Origin: Arcicella sp038230735
GTDB lineage: Bacteria > Bacteroidota > Bacteroidia > Cytophagales > Spirosomataceae
Assembly: GCA_038230735.1 (NCBI GenBank)
Contig: JBBRMR010000005.1
Span: forward strand, 1-64,000
Reading direction: 5' to 3'
Length of the DNA: 64,000 nucleotides
The notes beneath the pieces are model-generated. The model searched no databases and was not told the DNA's origin. It saw nothing but the letters and a program-made list of their open reading frames with translations. The first letter of the stretch is position 1. Each line of letters opens with the position of its first letter. Positions 1 through 9,155 of this stretch are shown here, in pieces. The translations under genes and the position numbers were made by a program.

Positions 1-57
1 AAATTTCTATTGAGTAAAATTACAAATAAGTTTTGATTTCGAGAGTGTGCAATTGGA

Positions 58-107
58 ACACGGATTTAACGGATGCTTCGCAACAAAGATGAAAACGGAT
101 TTTTAAA
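58..107. repeat. Dispersed CGGATTT/GATGCTTCGCAAC repeat
   Basis: Non-coding stretch with repeated CGGATTT words and the core GATGCTTCGCAAC. The same core recurs in the inverted-repeat element at 50391-50537, where one arm reads GATGCTACGCAAC and the other GTTGCGAAGCATC. I read it as a degenerate copy of the same extragenic repeat family. The rest of 1-195 shows no gene; an in-frame ATG at 145 is followed by a stop at 184. Confidence 0.5.
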
Positions 108-195
108 AACATATTTTAAGTAAAAAAACGTTTATTGAGAATATATGTATGCATTATCGACAATTCAACAATTCAAATCTCAATAATTATTTTCT

Positions 196-750
196 TTGCC
201 GCCACGAACTTTAAAACAACCATATAATCTCTTGAAAAACTTACTCAACACATCGGCTTTTCGTCTTCTTTTTGTTTGTACTTTTTTGTGGCAAATAGAT
301 TCTACTTTATATGCTCAAATCCATTCTAAAACGGTTTTGAAACCCGCAAAAGTGGGTCGAGATACGTTGTATGTCAATATTTCAAACAATGAAAAGATTG
401 AAATAAAACGTAAAATTACGGGCAATACCAAAGTAATTATTGACAAAAAAGTCCATGAATATAGGGCTTATCGTATCGAATTCAAGAACCCGAAAAATGT
501 ATCGCTCAAATTGAAGGTGGAGGATTTATTACCTTCCACCAAAGACCCCGCTGTTGAACTGGAAATCTTGGAAAGTTCGGATGCTGAAATGGATTTTACC
601 CGTGGACGTTTGGCTTGGAATTTCAGACTCAGACCGAAGGAAAAGAAAATTTTAGAAGTAAAATACAACGTAATATACCCTAAAAACAAAGTCATAATTA
701 GTATCGAAAATGTCCTTCAATTACAAGCGAATATCCGCAAAACTGTTTAG
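196..750 (+). CDS. Small secreted DUF4139-C-terminus-like protein
   Basis: A 184-residue protein with an N-terminal hydrophobic signal-like segment (about residues 22-41, ending LYAQ), followed by a beta-rich domain resembling the C-terminal end of DUF4139 / MuiA-type proteins: the segments FKNPKNVSLKLKVEDLLP, SDAEMDFTRGRLAWNFRL and ILEVKYNVIYP fit that family's end. Full-length family members are several times longer, so this is a mini version or a remnant. There is no ATG at the 5' end; the frame can only open at TTG 196 or TTG 232, and the latter gives a neater signal peptide. The stop overlaps the next gene by 41 bases, which suggests translational coupling. Function unknown; a decayed gene is a real alternative. 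Confidence 0.55.
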   Translation: MPPRTLKQPYNLLKNLLNTSAFRLLFVCTFLWQIDSTLYAQIHSKTVLKPAKVGRDTLYVNISNNEKIEIKRKITGNTKVIIDKKVHEYRAYRIEFKNPKNVSLKLKVEDLLPSTKDPAVELEILESSDAEMDFTRGRLAWNFRLRPKEKKILEVKYNVIYPKNKVIISIENVLQLQANIRKTV

Positions 751-1306
751 TTTTTTTGTCAAAGGTTTACTCTTGCTCGCTCCCGTTTATATTACGGGCT
801 ACATTATTTTCAACCTTTTAGACTCCCTCGACCAAAACTTTTACTTCTATTTCAGGGGTACGGGTTTGTTATTGATGGTTGCCATTATCATGATTGTGGG
901 CTTTTTGGGAGCAACGTTTATTTCTGTACCCGTTCTCAAAATCTTTGAAGATACACTTGCCAAATTACCTTTGGTTCGTTTGATTTATTTTTCTTTAAAA
1001 GACCTTGTAGAAGCATTTGTTGGGGATAAAAAGAAATTTAACCAACCCGTCAGGATTACTTTGAATAAAGAAAATGGTATCCAAAAGATAGGCTTTATTA
1101 CTCAATCCGACCTTAATTTTGTGAACATTGAAAGTGGTTCTGTCATGGTTTATTGTCCACATTCTTACGCTTTTTCGGGCGAAATGTTTATCGTGCCAAT
1201 AAGTAGCGTAACGCATTTGAATATGCCAACTTCTGACGTGATGAAAATGATTATATCGGGGGGCGTTTCATTGAGTCAGGAGAAGATTTCGGGCGAAAAA
1301 GATTGA
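710..1306 (+). CDS. DUF502 family inner-membrane protein
   Basis: A 198-residue protein with two hydrophobic segments (about residues 11-36 and 51-76) followed by a soluble domain with the DUF502 pattern: a conserved proline after the first helix (LLAPVYITGYII), then LPLVRLIYFSLKDLVEAF and a beta-rich tail. DUF502 proteins are uncharacterised two-pass membrane proteins common in bacteria and plants. The ATG lies inside the previous gene, 41 bases before its stop, so the two are probably co-transcribed. Length fits the family. Confidence 0.85.
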   Translation: MSFNYKRISAKLFSFFVKGLLLLAPVYITGYIIFNLLDSLDQNFYFYFRGTGLLLMVAIIMIVGFLGATFISVPVLKIFEDTLAKLPLVRLIYFSLKDLVEAFVGDKKKFNQPVRITLNKENGIQKIGFITQSDLNFVNIESGSVMVYCPHSYAFSGEMFIVPISSVTHLNMPTSDVMKMIISGGVSLSQEKISGEKD

Positions 1307-1361
1307 GTTTTTTAAAATAAAATATTTTAAAATTGGCAAATTTCAACAAACCAAAATAATT

Positions 1362-2903
1362 ATGATTTACTGGCTAATAATTCCCATTGGGTTAATCATT
1401 TTGGCAATTCGAGACGTTTTGCAGACCCGACACACCATTCAGCATAACTTTCCCGTAATTGGACATTTACGGTATATGCTCGAAAAAATTGGTCCTGAAA
1501 TTAGGCAATATTTGGTGGCTAATAACCGTGAAGAATTACCCTTCAATCGGGGTGAACGAGCTTGGGTTTACGCCTCTGCCAAACAGGAAAATAACCTTCA
1601 AGGCTACGGCTCTGACCAAGACTTTAATTCGGTGGGTTATATCTTCATCAAGCACGCCATGTTGGGTCATCGTTTACCCGACAATCATCCGAATAAAAAA
1701 GACCCAAGTGCCATTCCTTGTGCTAAAACCATCGGCGAATATCACAAACGTAAACGCCAATACAAACCATTTTCTGTGGTCAATATTTCAGGGATGAGTT
1801 TTGGCTCATTGTCTGCAAAAGCCATTGAATCGCTCAATAAAGGGGCTTTGAAATTTGGATGTTATCACAATACGGGCGAAGGTTCGCTTTCTCCTTATCA
1901 TAAATACGGCTCAGATGTTATTGTAAATATTGGTACGGCATACTTTGGCGTGCGGGATGACGATGGTAAATTTTCTATGGAAAAACTGATGAAAATGACT
2001 ACTGATAATCCATTTGTAAGAGCCTTAGAATTGAAACTTTCTCAGGGAGCAAAGCCAGGAAAAGGAGGTGTTCTTCCTGCCGCAAAGATTACCCAAGAAA
2101 TCGCTGATATTCGCCATATTCCGATGGGTAAAGATGCTAATTCTCCCGCTTTTCATTCGGAATTTTCGACTATCCCAGAAATGGTACATTTCATAGAATC
2201 AATGGCTGAAAATACGGGCTTGCCAGTAGGAATAAAGTCGGCAGTTGGAAAAATGGAAATGTGGGAAGAATTGGCTCAGTATATGGTCAAAACGGGAAAA
2301 GGTCCTGACTTTATTACCATTGATGGGGGAGAAGGAGGCACGGGTGCAGCTCCCCACGCCTTTGCCGACCACGTGTCTTTACCTTTCAATTATGGTTTTA
2401 CGAAAGTCTATAGGATTTTTCAAAAATATGATTTGGCGGATAAGATTGTTTTCATTGGTTCGGGCAAATTGGGTTTCCCAGAAAAAGTAGTAATGGCATT
2501 TGCGATGGGTTGCGATTTGGTAAATGTGGGCAGAGAATCAATGCTTTCTATTGGCTGTATTCAAGCCCAGATTTGCCATACTAATAATTGCCCTTCGGGA
2601 GTGGCGACTTCTAAAAAGTGGACACAAAATGGCATCGACCCAACTTTAAAGAGTGAGCGTTTTTATAATTACGTAAAAAACCTAAACAAAGAAGTTCTTG
2701 AAATCTCTCATGCCTGTGGGTATGAACATCCTTGTCAGCTAACGATGCACGATGTTGATATGGTGATGGGCGATAATAATAAAACTCATTCATTATCAGT
2801 CACCTATGGTTATAATAAATCGGTTGTTCCATTTGAGGGTGTTCAAAAATTGCTGGATAGTCCTTTTTTGGGCGGAGGAAAAGCGAAAAAATCTGATGTT
2901 TGA
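1362..2903 (+). CDS. Membrane-anchored FMN-binding glutamate synthase-like protein
   Basis: A 513-residue protein with an N-terminal membrane helix (residues 2-18) followed by a GltB-type FMN-binding TIM barrel. Recognisable parts are NTGEGSLSPYH, KPGKGGVLPAAKIT, the flavin-site segment TIDGGEGGTGAAP, and a cysteine cluster in IQAQICHTNNCPSGVATSKKW like that which holds the 3Fe-4S cluster in glutamate synthases. It lacks the glutamine amidotransferase domain of GltB, so it belongs to the stand-alone FMN-binding glutamate synthase family, whose substrate is usually unproven. It sits 55 bases after the DUF502 gene on the same strand. Confidence 0.88.
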   Translation: MIYWLIIPIGLIILAIRDVLQTRHTIQHNFPVIGHLRYMLEKIGPEIRQYLVANNREELPFNRGERAWVYASAKQENNLQGYGSDQDFNSVGYIFIKHAMLGHRLPDNHPNKKDPSAIPCAKTIGEYHKRKRQYKPFSVVNISGMSFGSLSAKAIESLNKGALKFGCYHNTGEGSLSPYHKYGSDVIVNIGTAYFGVRDDDGKFSMEKLMKMTTDNPFVRALELKLSQGAKPGKGGVLPAAKITQEIADIRHIPMGKDANSPAFHSEFSTIPEMVHFIESMAENTGLPVGIKSAVGKMEMWEELAQYMVKTGKGPDFITIDGGEGGTGAAPHAFADHVSLPFNYGFTKVYRIFQKYDLADKIVFIGSGKLGFPEKVVMAFAMGCDLVNVGRESMLSIGCIQAQICHTNNCPSGVATSKKWTQNGIDPTLKSERFYNYVKNLNKEVLEISHACGYEHPCQLTMHDVDMVMGDNNKTHSLSVTYGYNKSVVPFEGVQKLLDSPFLGGGKAKKSDV

Positions 2904-2909
2904 CATTTG

Positions 2910-2958
2910 TTTTTTGATGTTCGGATTTGTGAAATGATTTTTTCCGAACATCGAAAAA
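2910..2958. terminator. Hairpin between convergent genes
   Basis: GATGTTCGGA (2916-2925) pairs with TCCGAACATC (2943-2952); the stem is extended by a T-run on the left and an A-run on the right. It lies between the stop of the glutamate-synthase-like gene and the stop of the convergent WG-repeat gene, where a terminator is expected. There is no U-tract after the stem on either strand, so the call as an intrinsic terminator is weak. Confidence 0.4.
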
Positions 2959-2970
2959 CGAATTTTGATA

Positions 2971-4941
2971 TTACTTCTGTACACTATTAGCCTTAATCCT
3001 AATTGCCTCCAAGTCTTTACAATTCTGCGTACATTCTCCTTGTTGGTTAAGCGTAAAGCGATTATCATTATTGTCGGTAACAACATATTCTTTCGTAACG
3101 TCAGAAAATTTGACCTCTTTGAAAGTAAAAGGAAGAATCTTAGCGTTAAATTTATTGATAAGTCCCACTTGATTTTCACCTTTTGAAGCAACCGCTAAAC
3201 CATTTTTGAAATGTTCAAGTGTTTGATAATCAGGGGTTATTTGTATTTTACCACGTGGGTCAAGGTATCCGTATTTTCCGTTTTCGTGTTGCACTAAATA
3301 ATAGTCTTCTGAAGTGGGTAAAATTGCCTTGAACTGGCATTTTGCTAAGTATCTGCCCGTAGTGTCCAACGTTCCCCACAATGCATTTTGACGAACAATA
3401 AAGAATTGATGTTTGCTTACGGCTTGCACAAAATCAAAAGGTTCGGGCGTGATTACTTTGAAATCTTCACCCCGCACGAGCATGAATTTGGCACTTTTAT
3501 TCTTATCGTTGTTTTTATAAGCACGGACAACTATGCAATTATGAACCATCGAATCGGTAACGGTGTAATTGATTTTTCCTGCATCTGGGTATTTAGTAAT
3601 GGGTAAAATAACGGTGCTTCCATTGACATCAATTACTTTATCGGCTTTGCAAGGGCTAATTCTTTTACCTTTTTCATCTAAATTACAATTAACGGCTTCT
3701 TTTACGACTAATAGACCTTTTTTATTAATTTTACCCACTGATTCATATTCTAAGGGGATAATTTCAACGCCTTTTAGATTGATAAAACCGTATTTAATGC
3801 CCTTCCCAGCTACTTCTTTGCTCACAGGCACTAATTCAAATTCACCAATGGCACCCATCGTGTTGAATTGGGGTTCTAAAACCGTCTTTAAATCTTTATC
3901 AATCAAGCCAAATAATTCATTATCACCTCGGATGATGCCAATACCACGACCATCAAAATCACTAATTTGTTTGTAAATTTTACTAACCCTAAAATCGTTA
4001 ATATTAATTAATTGTTGCCTCGTTTCACTGATTCCTTTCACAAAGCCATAAGCATCAACGTCCGTAATGACATTAAATTCGGGTTTCCAGAGAATCTCAC
4101 CGTTGGTATTTATCAATCCGACCTTTTTGTTGAGGTATATTTTGAATAAATTATCTTTCCCCGAAGGCTCAATTAAATCATAATTTGCTTCGGCGATTGC
4201 TCCCTCTCCTAATTTGAAAACGCCCCATTTTGCATTGACTTTTACGGCTAAGGTATTGTCATTCAAGACGATAATATCATCGTAGAAAGCGGAAACTGGT
4301 TTTAAGGTTTTATCAAAATTATTATCAATCAAAGCCATTAAATTGTTTTTGAATTTAACTAAACTCAAACCTTTTGAAAGGGCTTTAGCATCAACGATAT
4401 TCTGAAATTCATCGCTTTCGTTTCCAATGGTATTAATAAAAAGCCAATTCTGACGTTTCACTAATGCTTTTCCATCATTATAAGGTTCAGCTTTTTCGTA
4501 TTGACAGGCAATGGCTTCGTCTCCACAGAGATTCAAATAACCCCAAACGCCATCTTTTTTTATCCGAGAAAAACCTTGTTTGTAATTCTCCACAAAACCG
4601 TAGCGTACATTATTACGAAGTCTGTCCAAAGGAAAAGCCAAGACATCACGACCTTCTAAATCCTTACTTTGCACAAGACCAATGCCCGATTTGTTATTGA
4701 AACAAGTTACGGTATTTGCATTTTTGGTTGGGTCGAACGGAGTTTTAGAAGACTCTACTTTGAGTTTTGGTAATTCGTCTTGTTCTTTGGGTATTTCAAC
4801 TTTTGCGGTAGGCACTTGCTGATTGAATTTGAACATTCTATCAGGCTCATTTTTGGCATCGTTGGCAGTTAATTGAATGGGAAAGGCGTTGGCATAGCCC
4901 GAGTATGCCAGCAAGCTAATTGCTAAACATAGTTGTTTCAT
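2971..4941 (-). CDS. Secreted WG-repeat protein
   Basis: A 656-residue protein with a signal peptide (MKQLCLAISLLAYSGYANAF). Most of the chain consists of about eight WG (KWG) beta-repeats, for example GVWGYLNLCGDEAIACQYEKA, AKWGVFKLGEGA, GLIDKDLKTVLEPQFN, KYGFINLKGVEIIPLEYESV, ALWGTLDTTGRYLAKCQF and KYGYLDPRGKIQITPDYQTL, each with the G-x-I/L-(D/N)-x(2)-G turn and the P-x-(F/Y) that follows. WG repeats are thought to mediate protein contacts; no catalytic domain is visible. Transcribed alone, convergent with the gene before it and followed upstream by the DUF481 gene on the same strand. Confidence 0.85.
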   Translation of the reverse strand: MKQLCLAISLLAYSGYANAFPIQLTANDAKNEPDRMFKFNQQVPTAKVEIPKEQDELPKLKVESSKTPFDPTKNANTVTCFNNKSGIGLVQSKDLEGRDVLAFPLDRLRNNVRYGFVENYKQGFSRIKKDGVWGYLNLCGDEAIACQYEKAEPYNDGKALVKRQNWLFINTIGNESDEFQNIVDAKALSKGLSLVKFKNNLMALIDNNFDKTLKPVSAFYDDIIVLNDNTLAVKVNAKWGVFKLGEGAIAEANYDLIEPSGKDNLFKIYLNKKVGLINTNGEILWKPEFNVITDVDAYGFVKGISETRQQLININDFRVSKIYKQISDFDGRGIGIIRGDNELFGLIDKDLKTVLEPQFNTMGAIGEFELVPVSKEVAGKGIKYGFINLKGVEIIPLEYESVGKINKKGLLVVKEAVNCNLDEKGKRISPCKADKVIDVNGSTVILPITKYPDAGKINYTVTDSMVHNCIVVRAYKNNDKNKSAKFMLVRGEDFKVITPEPFDFVQAVSKHQFFIVRQNALWGTLDTTGRYLAKCQFKAILPTSEDYYLVQHENGKYGYLDPRGKIQITPDYQTLEHFKNGLAVASKGENQVGLINKFNAKILPFTFKEVKFSDVTKEYVVTDNNDNRFTLNQQGECTQNCKDLEAIRIKANSVQK

Positions 4942-5180
4942 AATTTTACGGATTATTAAGTAAGGGAATTCCCCAAGATATTTTGCTCATATTTCGTGCC
5001 AAATTATAAGTACACAAATTACGAAATATTTAAGGAGATAGATTTTTCTTTTAAATCCTTTGGCGGGCAGATTTTGGGCGTTTATCAAATAGTGGCGGGC
5101 GTTTGATATTTACACTTTCAAAAATAACTGAAAGTTTTGTAATAACCTAACTTTTAGGACTTAATATTCAAATATTAGCA

Positions 5181-6035
5181 TTAATTTGAGCCGCTGTATG
5201 TTAATCCAACGGTGGCATTTACCTGAGAATTTTGAATCCCAACGATGTTAAAATTTTCATAAATGGTATCTAAGGAAGCCAAAAAAGCTATGTGTTTACC
5301 CACCTTATAACTCAAAGATGAAAGTGAATTCCAACGGAGATAATTGTCATTCAAAGAAGGTTGAAAGAATATTGTACTGTTGAAAATTAATTGGTTAGGA
5401 ATTAAATCAACACTGATTCTCAGTCGAGTAGAGTTTCTGAAAACTTCTCTGTCTTGTTTGATTATAAAATCTGTTTTTTCGTGTAAGATGGCATTACTGA
5501 CACTCAATTTAACGTGCGATTTAGGGGTTCTTTTGCCACCCAAAATCCGCCAACCAATGCCAATACCTACGTTGGTACGAGTATTGATTTTACGAATATT
5601 GCTTTGTTCAAAATTTCCAAAAAGTAAGCCATAAACATCACTTTGGGAATAGAAAAAGGTATTATTGAAATCAAGAAAAAGCTCTCGTTCCTGTAAAATA
5701 TCGGAATTTGTACCATACTGAAACTTTGGAGAAGTGAAAAATCCCCAAATAGTTTTCGGATTTTCATGGTTCAAAGTCATGCGTATATTCAAAAGTTGTC
5801 GATTAACATTTCCTGAACTCATTGTGCCGTCTAAACCGATACTATAAAAATAATGCGGTAGTTTTGAAAGAGAATCTGTGGAAGGGAAATTGGCATCATC
5901 ATCGTCAGGAACGTTGTTACCAGTAGTATCGACACCTATTTTCGGTACTGTAATCTGAGTGCTATCAGGCGTTTGAGCTATCAAATTATGTGTAATAAAA
6001 AACAGTATTATTGTGGAAAGGATAATTTTTTTCAT
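5181..6035 (-). CDS. DUF481 family outer-membrane protein
   Basis: A 284-residue protein with a signal peptide ending IAQTPDS, an Asp-rich linker (PDDDDANFPSTDS), and a series of amphipathic beta-strands (FYSIGLDGTMSSGNVNRQLLNIR, WGFFTSPKFQYGTN, SLSYKVGKHIAFLASLDTIYE) ending in a terminal strand NATVGLTYSGSN. This is the layout of DUF481 (YdiY-like) beta-barrel proteins. The molecular function of the family is not established. It is read on the minus strand, divergent from fabG. Confidence 0.75.
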   Translation of the reverse strand: MKKIILSTIILFFITHNLIAQTPDSTQITVPKIGVDTTGNNVPDDDDANFPSTDSLSKLPHYFYSIGLDGTMSSGNVNRQLLNIRMTLNHENPKTIWGFFTSPKFQYGTNSDILQERELFLDFNNTFFYSQSDVYGLLFGNFEQSNIRKINTRTNVGIGIGWRILGGKRTPKSHVKLSVSNAILHEKTDFIIKQDREVFRNSTRLRISVDLIPNQLIFNSTIFFQPSLNDNYLRWNSLSSLSYKVGKHIAFLASLDTIYENFNIVGIQNSQVNATVGLTYSGSN

Positions 6036-6130
6036 GAAATGTATGCTTAAATGTGGATGGACAAAGATAATAAATGGATTGAATTAAAAATAAGTTTGTT
6101 AAGCATTTATTTACTTGACTCGGTTATAAG

Positions 6131-6147
6131 TAACTGATAATCAGTTA
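6131..6147. promoter_or_regulatory. 17-bp palindrome in divergent intergenic region
   Basis: TAACTGATAATCAGTTA is a perfect inverted repeat around a single central base, lying between the divergently read DUF481 gene and fabG. Its size and symmetry fit an operator for a dimeric regulator. No regulator is encoded next to it, so the role is inferred from position only. Confidence 0.35.
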
Positions 6148-6313
6148 ACTAAATGATTATTTTTTAATCTAAATTCTGGATATTAGGTAATTAGTCTAAA
6201 TCTGGAATCCTCAATATATTTTGTTCCCATAGACCATTGTATTATTTTTGAGTGCAAAACAGATTTAAGAAAATGTTTTGATAATTGATAACTGTTAATT
6301 GATCACTGAAAAA

Positions 6314-7057
6314 ATGTTATTACAAAACAAAGTAGTATTAGTTACGGGTGCTTCACGGGGCATCGGTCGGGCAATTGCCCTAAAAATGGTTCAACAAGGG
6401 GCAAATGTTGCTTTTACTTATCTTTCATCCGTAGAAAAGGGAGAGGCATTAGTGGCTGAATTGGAGGTTTTTGGCGGGAAAGTAAAAGGTTATCGCTCGG
6501 ATGCTTCCGACTATAAACAAGCCGAGGAATTGATGGCATCGGTGGTGGCAGATTTTGGCACAATTGATGTATTAATAAATAATGCGGGCATCACCAAAGA
6601 TGGTTTGTTGATGCGGATGTCGGAGGAACAATGGGATTCTGTCATTCAAGTAAATTTGAAATCAGTTTTCAATTTGACCAAAGCTGCCATCAAGCCCATG
6701 ATGAAAGCAAAATCAGGTTCAATCATCAATTTGACCTCCGTTGTAGGGATTCGTGGCAATGCTGGACAAGCCAATTATGCGGCTTCAAAGGCGGGAATCA
6801 TTGGTTTTACGAAATCAGTAGCCCTTGAATTAGGGTCAAGAAATATCCGTTCAAACGCCATTGCACCAGGGTTTATCGAAACCGAAATGACCAGCGAATT
6901 GAAACCAGAGGCAACGGCAGAATGGACAAAATCTATTCCTTTGAAAAGAGGAGGACAACCCGAAGAAGTGGCGGATGCTTGTGTTTTCTTAGCCTCGGAT
7001 ATGTCAAAATACATCACTGGACAAGTGCTTCAAGTGGATGGTGGAATGTTAACTTAA
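6314..7057 (+). CDS. fabG: 3-oxoacyl-[acyl-carrier-protein] reductase
   Basis: Short-chain dehydrogenase of 247 residues that reduces 3-oxoacyl-ACP with NADPH in fatty-acid elongation in the cytosol. The cofactor motif TGASRGIG, the NNAG motif (VLINNAGITKD), the catalytic Ser (NLTSVVG) and YxxxK (YAASKAG), and the C-terminal GQVLQVDGGM are all present. The frame is open from TTG 6299, but ATG 6314 gives the canonical N-terminus MLLQNKVVLVTGAS and the usual family length. The next gene starts 4 bases after the stop, so fabG is probably co-transcribed with the VWA and DUF2027 genes. Confidence 0.93.
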   Translation: MLLQNKVVLVTGASRGIGRAIALKMVQQGANVAFTYLSSVEKGEALVAELEVFGGKVKGYRSDASDYKQAEELMASVVADFGTIDVLINNAGITKDGLLMRMSEEQWDSVIQVNLKSVFNLTKAAIKPMMKAKSGSIINLTSVVGIRGNAGQANYAASKAGIIGFTKSVALELGSRNIRSNAIAPGFIETEMTSELKPEATAEWTKSIPLKRGGQPEEVADACVFLASDMSKYITGQVLQVDGGMLT

Positions 7058-7061
7058 TTTT

Positions 7062-9143
7062 ATGAAATTCGATTTTCTTTTTCAATCTTCTCCTTGGTTT
7101 GTGCCACTTTGTTTGTTGGTTGGAGGGCTTTATGCTTTTGCATTATATCAAAAAAATACAAATTGGACTAAAACGCAAAACTATCTAATGAGTGCCTTTC
7201 GGTTCTTGTCGGTTAGTTTGTTATGCCTTTTACTATTGAACTTTTTGATACGCCAATTAACGCAAACTACGCAAAAGAAAACCGTTGTTTTTGCCTTGGA
7301 TAATTCACAATCAATTTTGGTTGCGGGTCAAAAAACTTTGACCGATTTGACGACAGGTTTATTAAAACTGAAAGAGGAATTAGAATCAGAGAAATTCAAT
7401 GTTTCATTTGCTTCTTTGGATGATGAAACTAATCAAAGCCTTGATAACCTGAAATTTAACAAGAAAATATCCAATCTTTCGGGTATGCTTTCGGGGGTAA
7501 AAAATGCTTTTGAAGGAGAAAATCTTACGGATGTAGTATTGATTTCAGACGGTATTGCCAATCAAGGACTTTCACCCGCTTCTGAGAATTTTAGTTTTGC
7601 CGTTCATTCCATTGGTTTGGGTGATACCATTCCTAAAAAAGACATTGCAGTTAAAGCTGTTTATGCCAATAAAGTAGCGTATTTAGGCAATAAATTTCCA
7701 ATTCAAGTTGATGTGTCTTCTTTTGGTTTTTCTGGAAAAAGTGCAAATGTGTATTTGATACAAGGCGGTAAGATTTTAGAAAAACAACCATTAGTTTTCA
7801 AGCGAAATGATGACTTAAAAACGGTATCTTTCAATTCAACTGCTAATCAAATTGGGGTTCAGCATTTGGTGATTGAGGTTGATTTTTTGAGTGGAGAATT
7901 TTCAAATCGCAATAATCGTCAAGATGTTTATGTGGAAGTGATTGATGGTAAAGAGAAGATTCTTTTGCTCGCCCTTGCACCGCATCCAGACGTGAAGGCT
8001 TTGAAAAGTATTATTGAGAAAAATGAAAATTATGAGTTAAATATCAAGGTTTTGACGGAAAATTCAAGCCCTGATATTTCATCCAAAAATTACGATATAT
8101 TAATCCTTCATCAACTTCCAGATTATTTCAATACGTATGCCAGTGTTTTCAAACCACTGATTGATAAAGGTACGCCAACGATGTTTGTTTTAGGCAATCA
8201 GTCGGGGACGAGTTATTTGAATCAGCTGAATCAAGTGATGCAAATAAGTTCGCAAGCGGGGCAAAATGATAAGGTAACGGCGGTCTATAATCCCAACTTC
8301 AAAGCCTTGAATTTCGAGCCTGAAAAGATGGAAATTATCAAAAAGTTACCCCAAATCTCCGTTCCATTTGGTGAGTTTAAATTACTGCCCAATTCAGAGG
8401 TTTTATTGTACCAAAAAGTAGGGGCAGTTCAAACGCAAAAGCCACTTTTAGTCGTGAATACGGGCGTAAAAAAATCCGCTATTTTCATGGGTGAGGGTTT
8501 ATGGTCTTGGCGTTTGGAAGAGTTTCAAGTATCTGATAAACAAGAAGTTGTGGATGATATTGTCTTGAAAACCTTGCAATACATTTCTGCCAAAGATGAC
8601 AAACGTAAGTTGAGAGTTTATCCAATAAATACCGAATTTGTATTGGGTGAAAAAGTAGTTTTTGAAACCGAAATATATAATGCCATTTACGAAAAACTCT
8701 ATAATTTACCCATCAAATTAGAAATAAAAGATGAGAAGGGAGTAGCTCGAAATTTTACTTATACAACAACCGCCGACAATACAAAATTTGAATTGAGTTC
8801 GCTTCCTGCAGGTGTGTATCGCTACCGTGCGAGTACGACAGTTTTGGGTAAAGCGGAACTTTCAACGGGGGAATTTGTGATAAAAGATGTGCAATTAGAA
8901 AACCAAAATCTGACTGCCGATTTTGATGTTTTGAGACAATTATCCAATAAAACGGGCGGTAAGTTTTTCAAGAATAATCAATTAGAAGAAATCAAGAAAA
9001 CAATTTTGAATCACCAAGTTCCCGAGAAAATTGATGCCACCGAAGATTTAAAAGAAATGATAAGTTTACGTTGGTTTTTCTTTCTGATTTTGGCGTTGAT
9101 GACCGTGGAATGGGTTATGAGGAAGTATTTGGGTGGGTATTAA
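7062..9143 (+). CDS. VWA-like membrane protein
   Basis: A 693-residue protein with two N-terminal membrane helices (about residues 8-26 and 40-61), a von Willebrand A-like domain starting at VVFALDNSQSI (a MIDAS-type DxSxS motif, residues about 75-86) with LTDVVLISDGIANQG further on, a long periplasmic part, and a C-terminal membrane helix (about 669-688). The layout resembles Bacteroidota VWA/glutamine-amidotransferase-like membrane proteins of unknown role. It follows fabG by 4 bases and precedes the DUF2027 gene by 12 bases. Confidence 0.75.
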   Translation: MKFDFLFQSSPWFVPLCLLVGGLYAFALYQKNTNWTKTQNYLMSAFRFLSVSLLCLLLLNFLIRQLTQTTQKKTVVFALDNSQSILVAGQKTLTDLTTGLLKLKEELESEKFNVSFASLDDETNQSLDNLKFNKKISNLSGMLSGVKNAFEGENLTDVVLISDGIANQGLSPASENFSFAVHSIGLGDTIPKKDIAVKAVYANKVAYLGNKFPIQVDVSSFGFSGKSANVYLIQGGKILEKQPLVFKRNDDLKTVSFNSTANQIGVQHLVIEVDFLSGEFSNRNNRQDVYVEVIDGKEKILLLALAPHPDVKALKSIIEKNENYELNIKVLTENSSPDISSKNYDILILHQLPDYFNTYASVFKPLIDKGTPTMFVLGNQSGTSYLNQLNQVMQISSQAGQNDKVTAVYNPNFKALNFEPEKMEIIKKLPQISVPFGEFKLLPNSEVLLYQKVGAVQTQKPLLVVNTGVKKSAIFMGEGLWSWRLEEFQVSDKQEVVDDIVLKTLQYISAKDDKRKLRVYPINTEFVLGEKVVFETEIYNAIYEKLYNLPIKLEIKDEKGVARNFTYTTTADNTKFELSSLPAGVYRYRASTTVLGKAELSTGEFVIKDVQLENQNLTADFDVLRQLSNKTGGKFFKNNQLEEIKKTILNHQVPEKIDATEDLKEMISLRWFFFLILALMTVEWVMRKYLGGY

Positions 9144-9155
9144 TAAACAGAAAAT

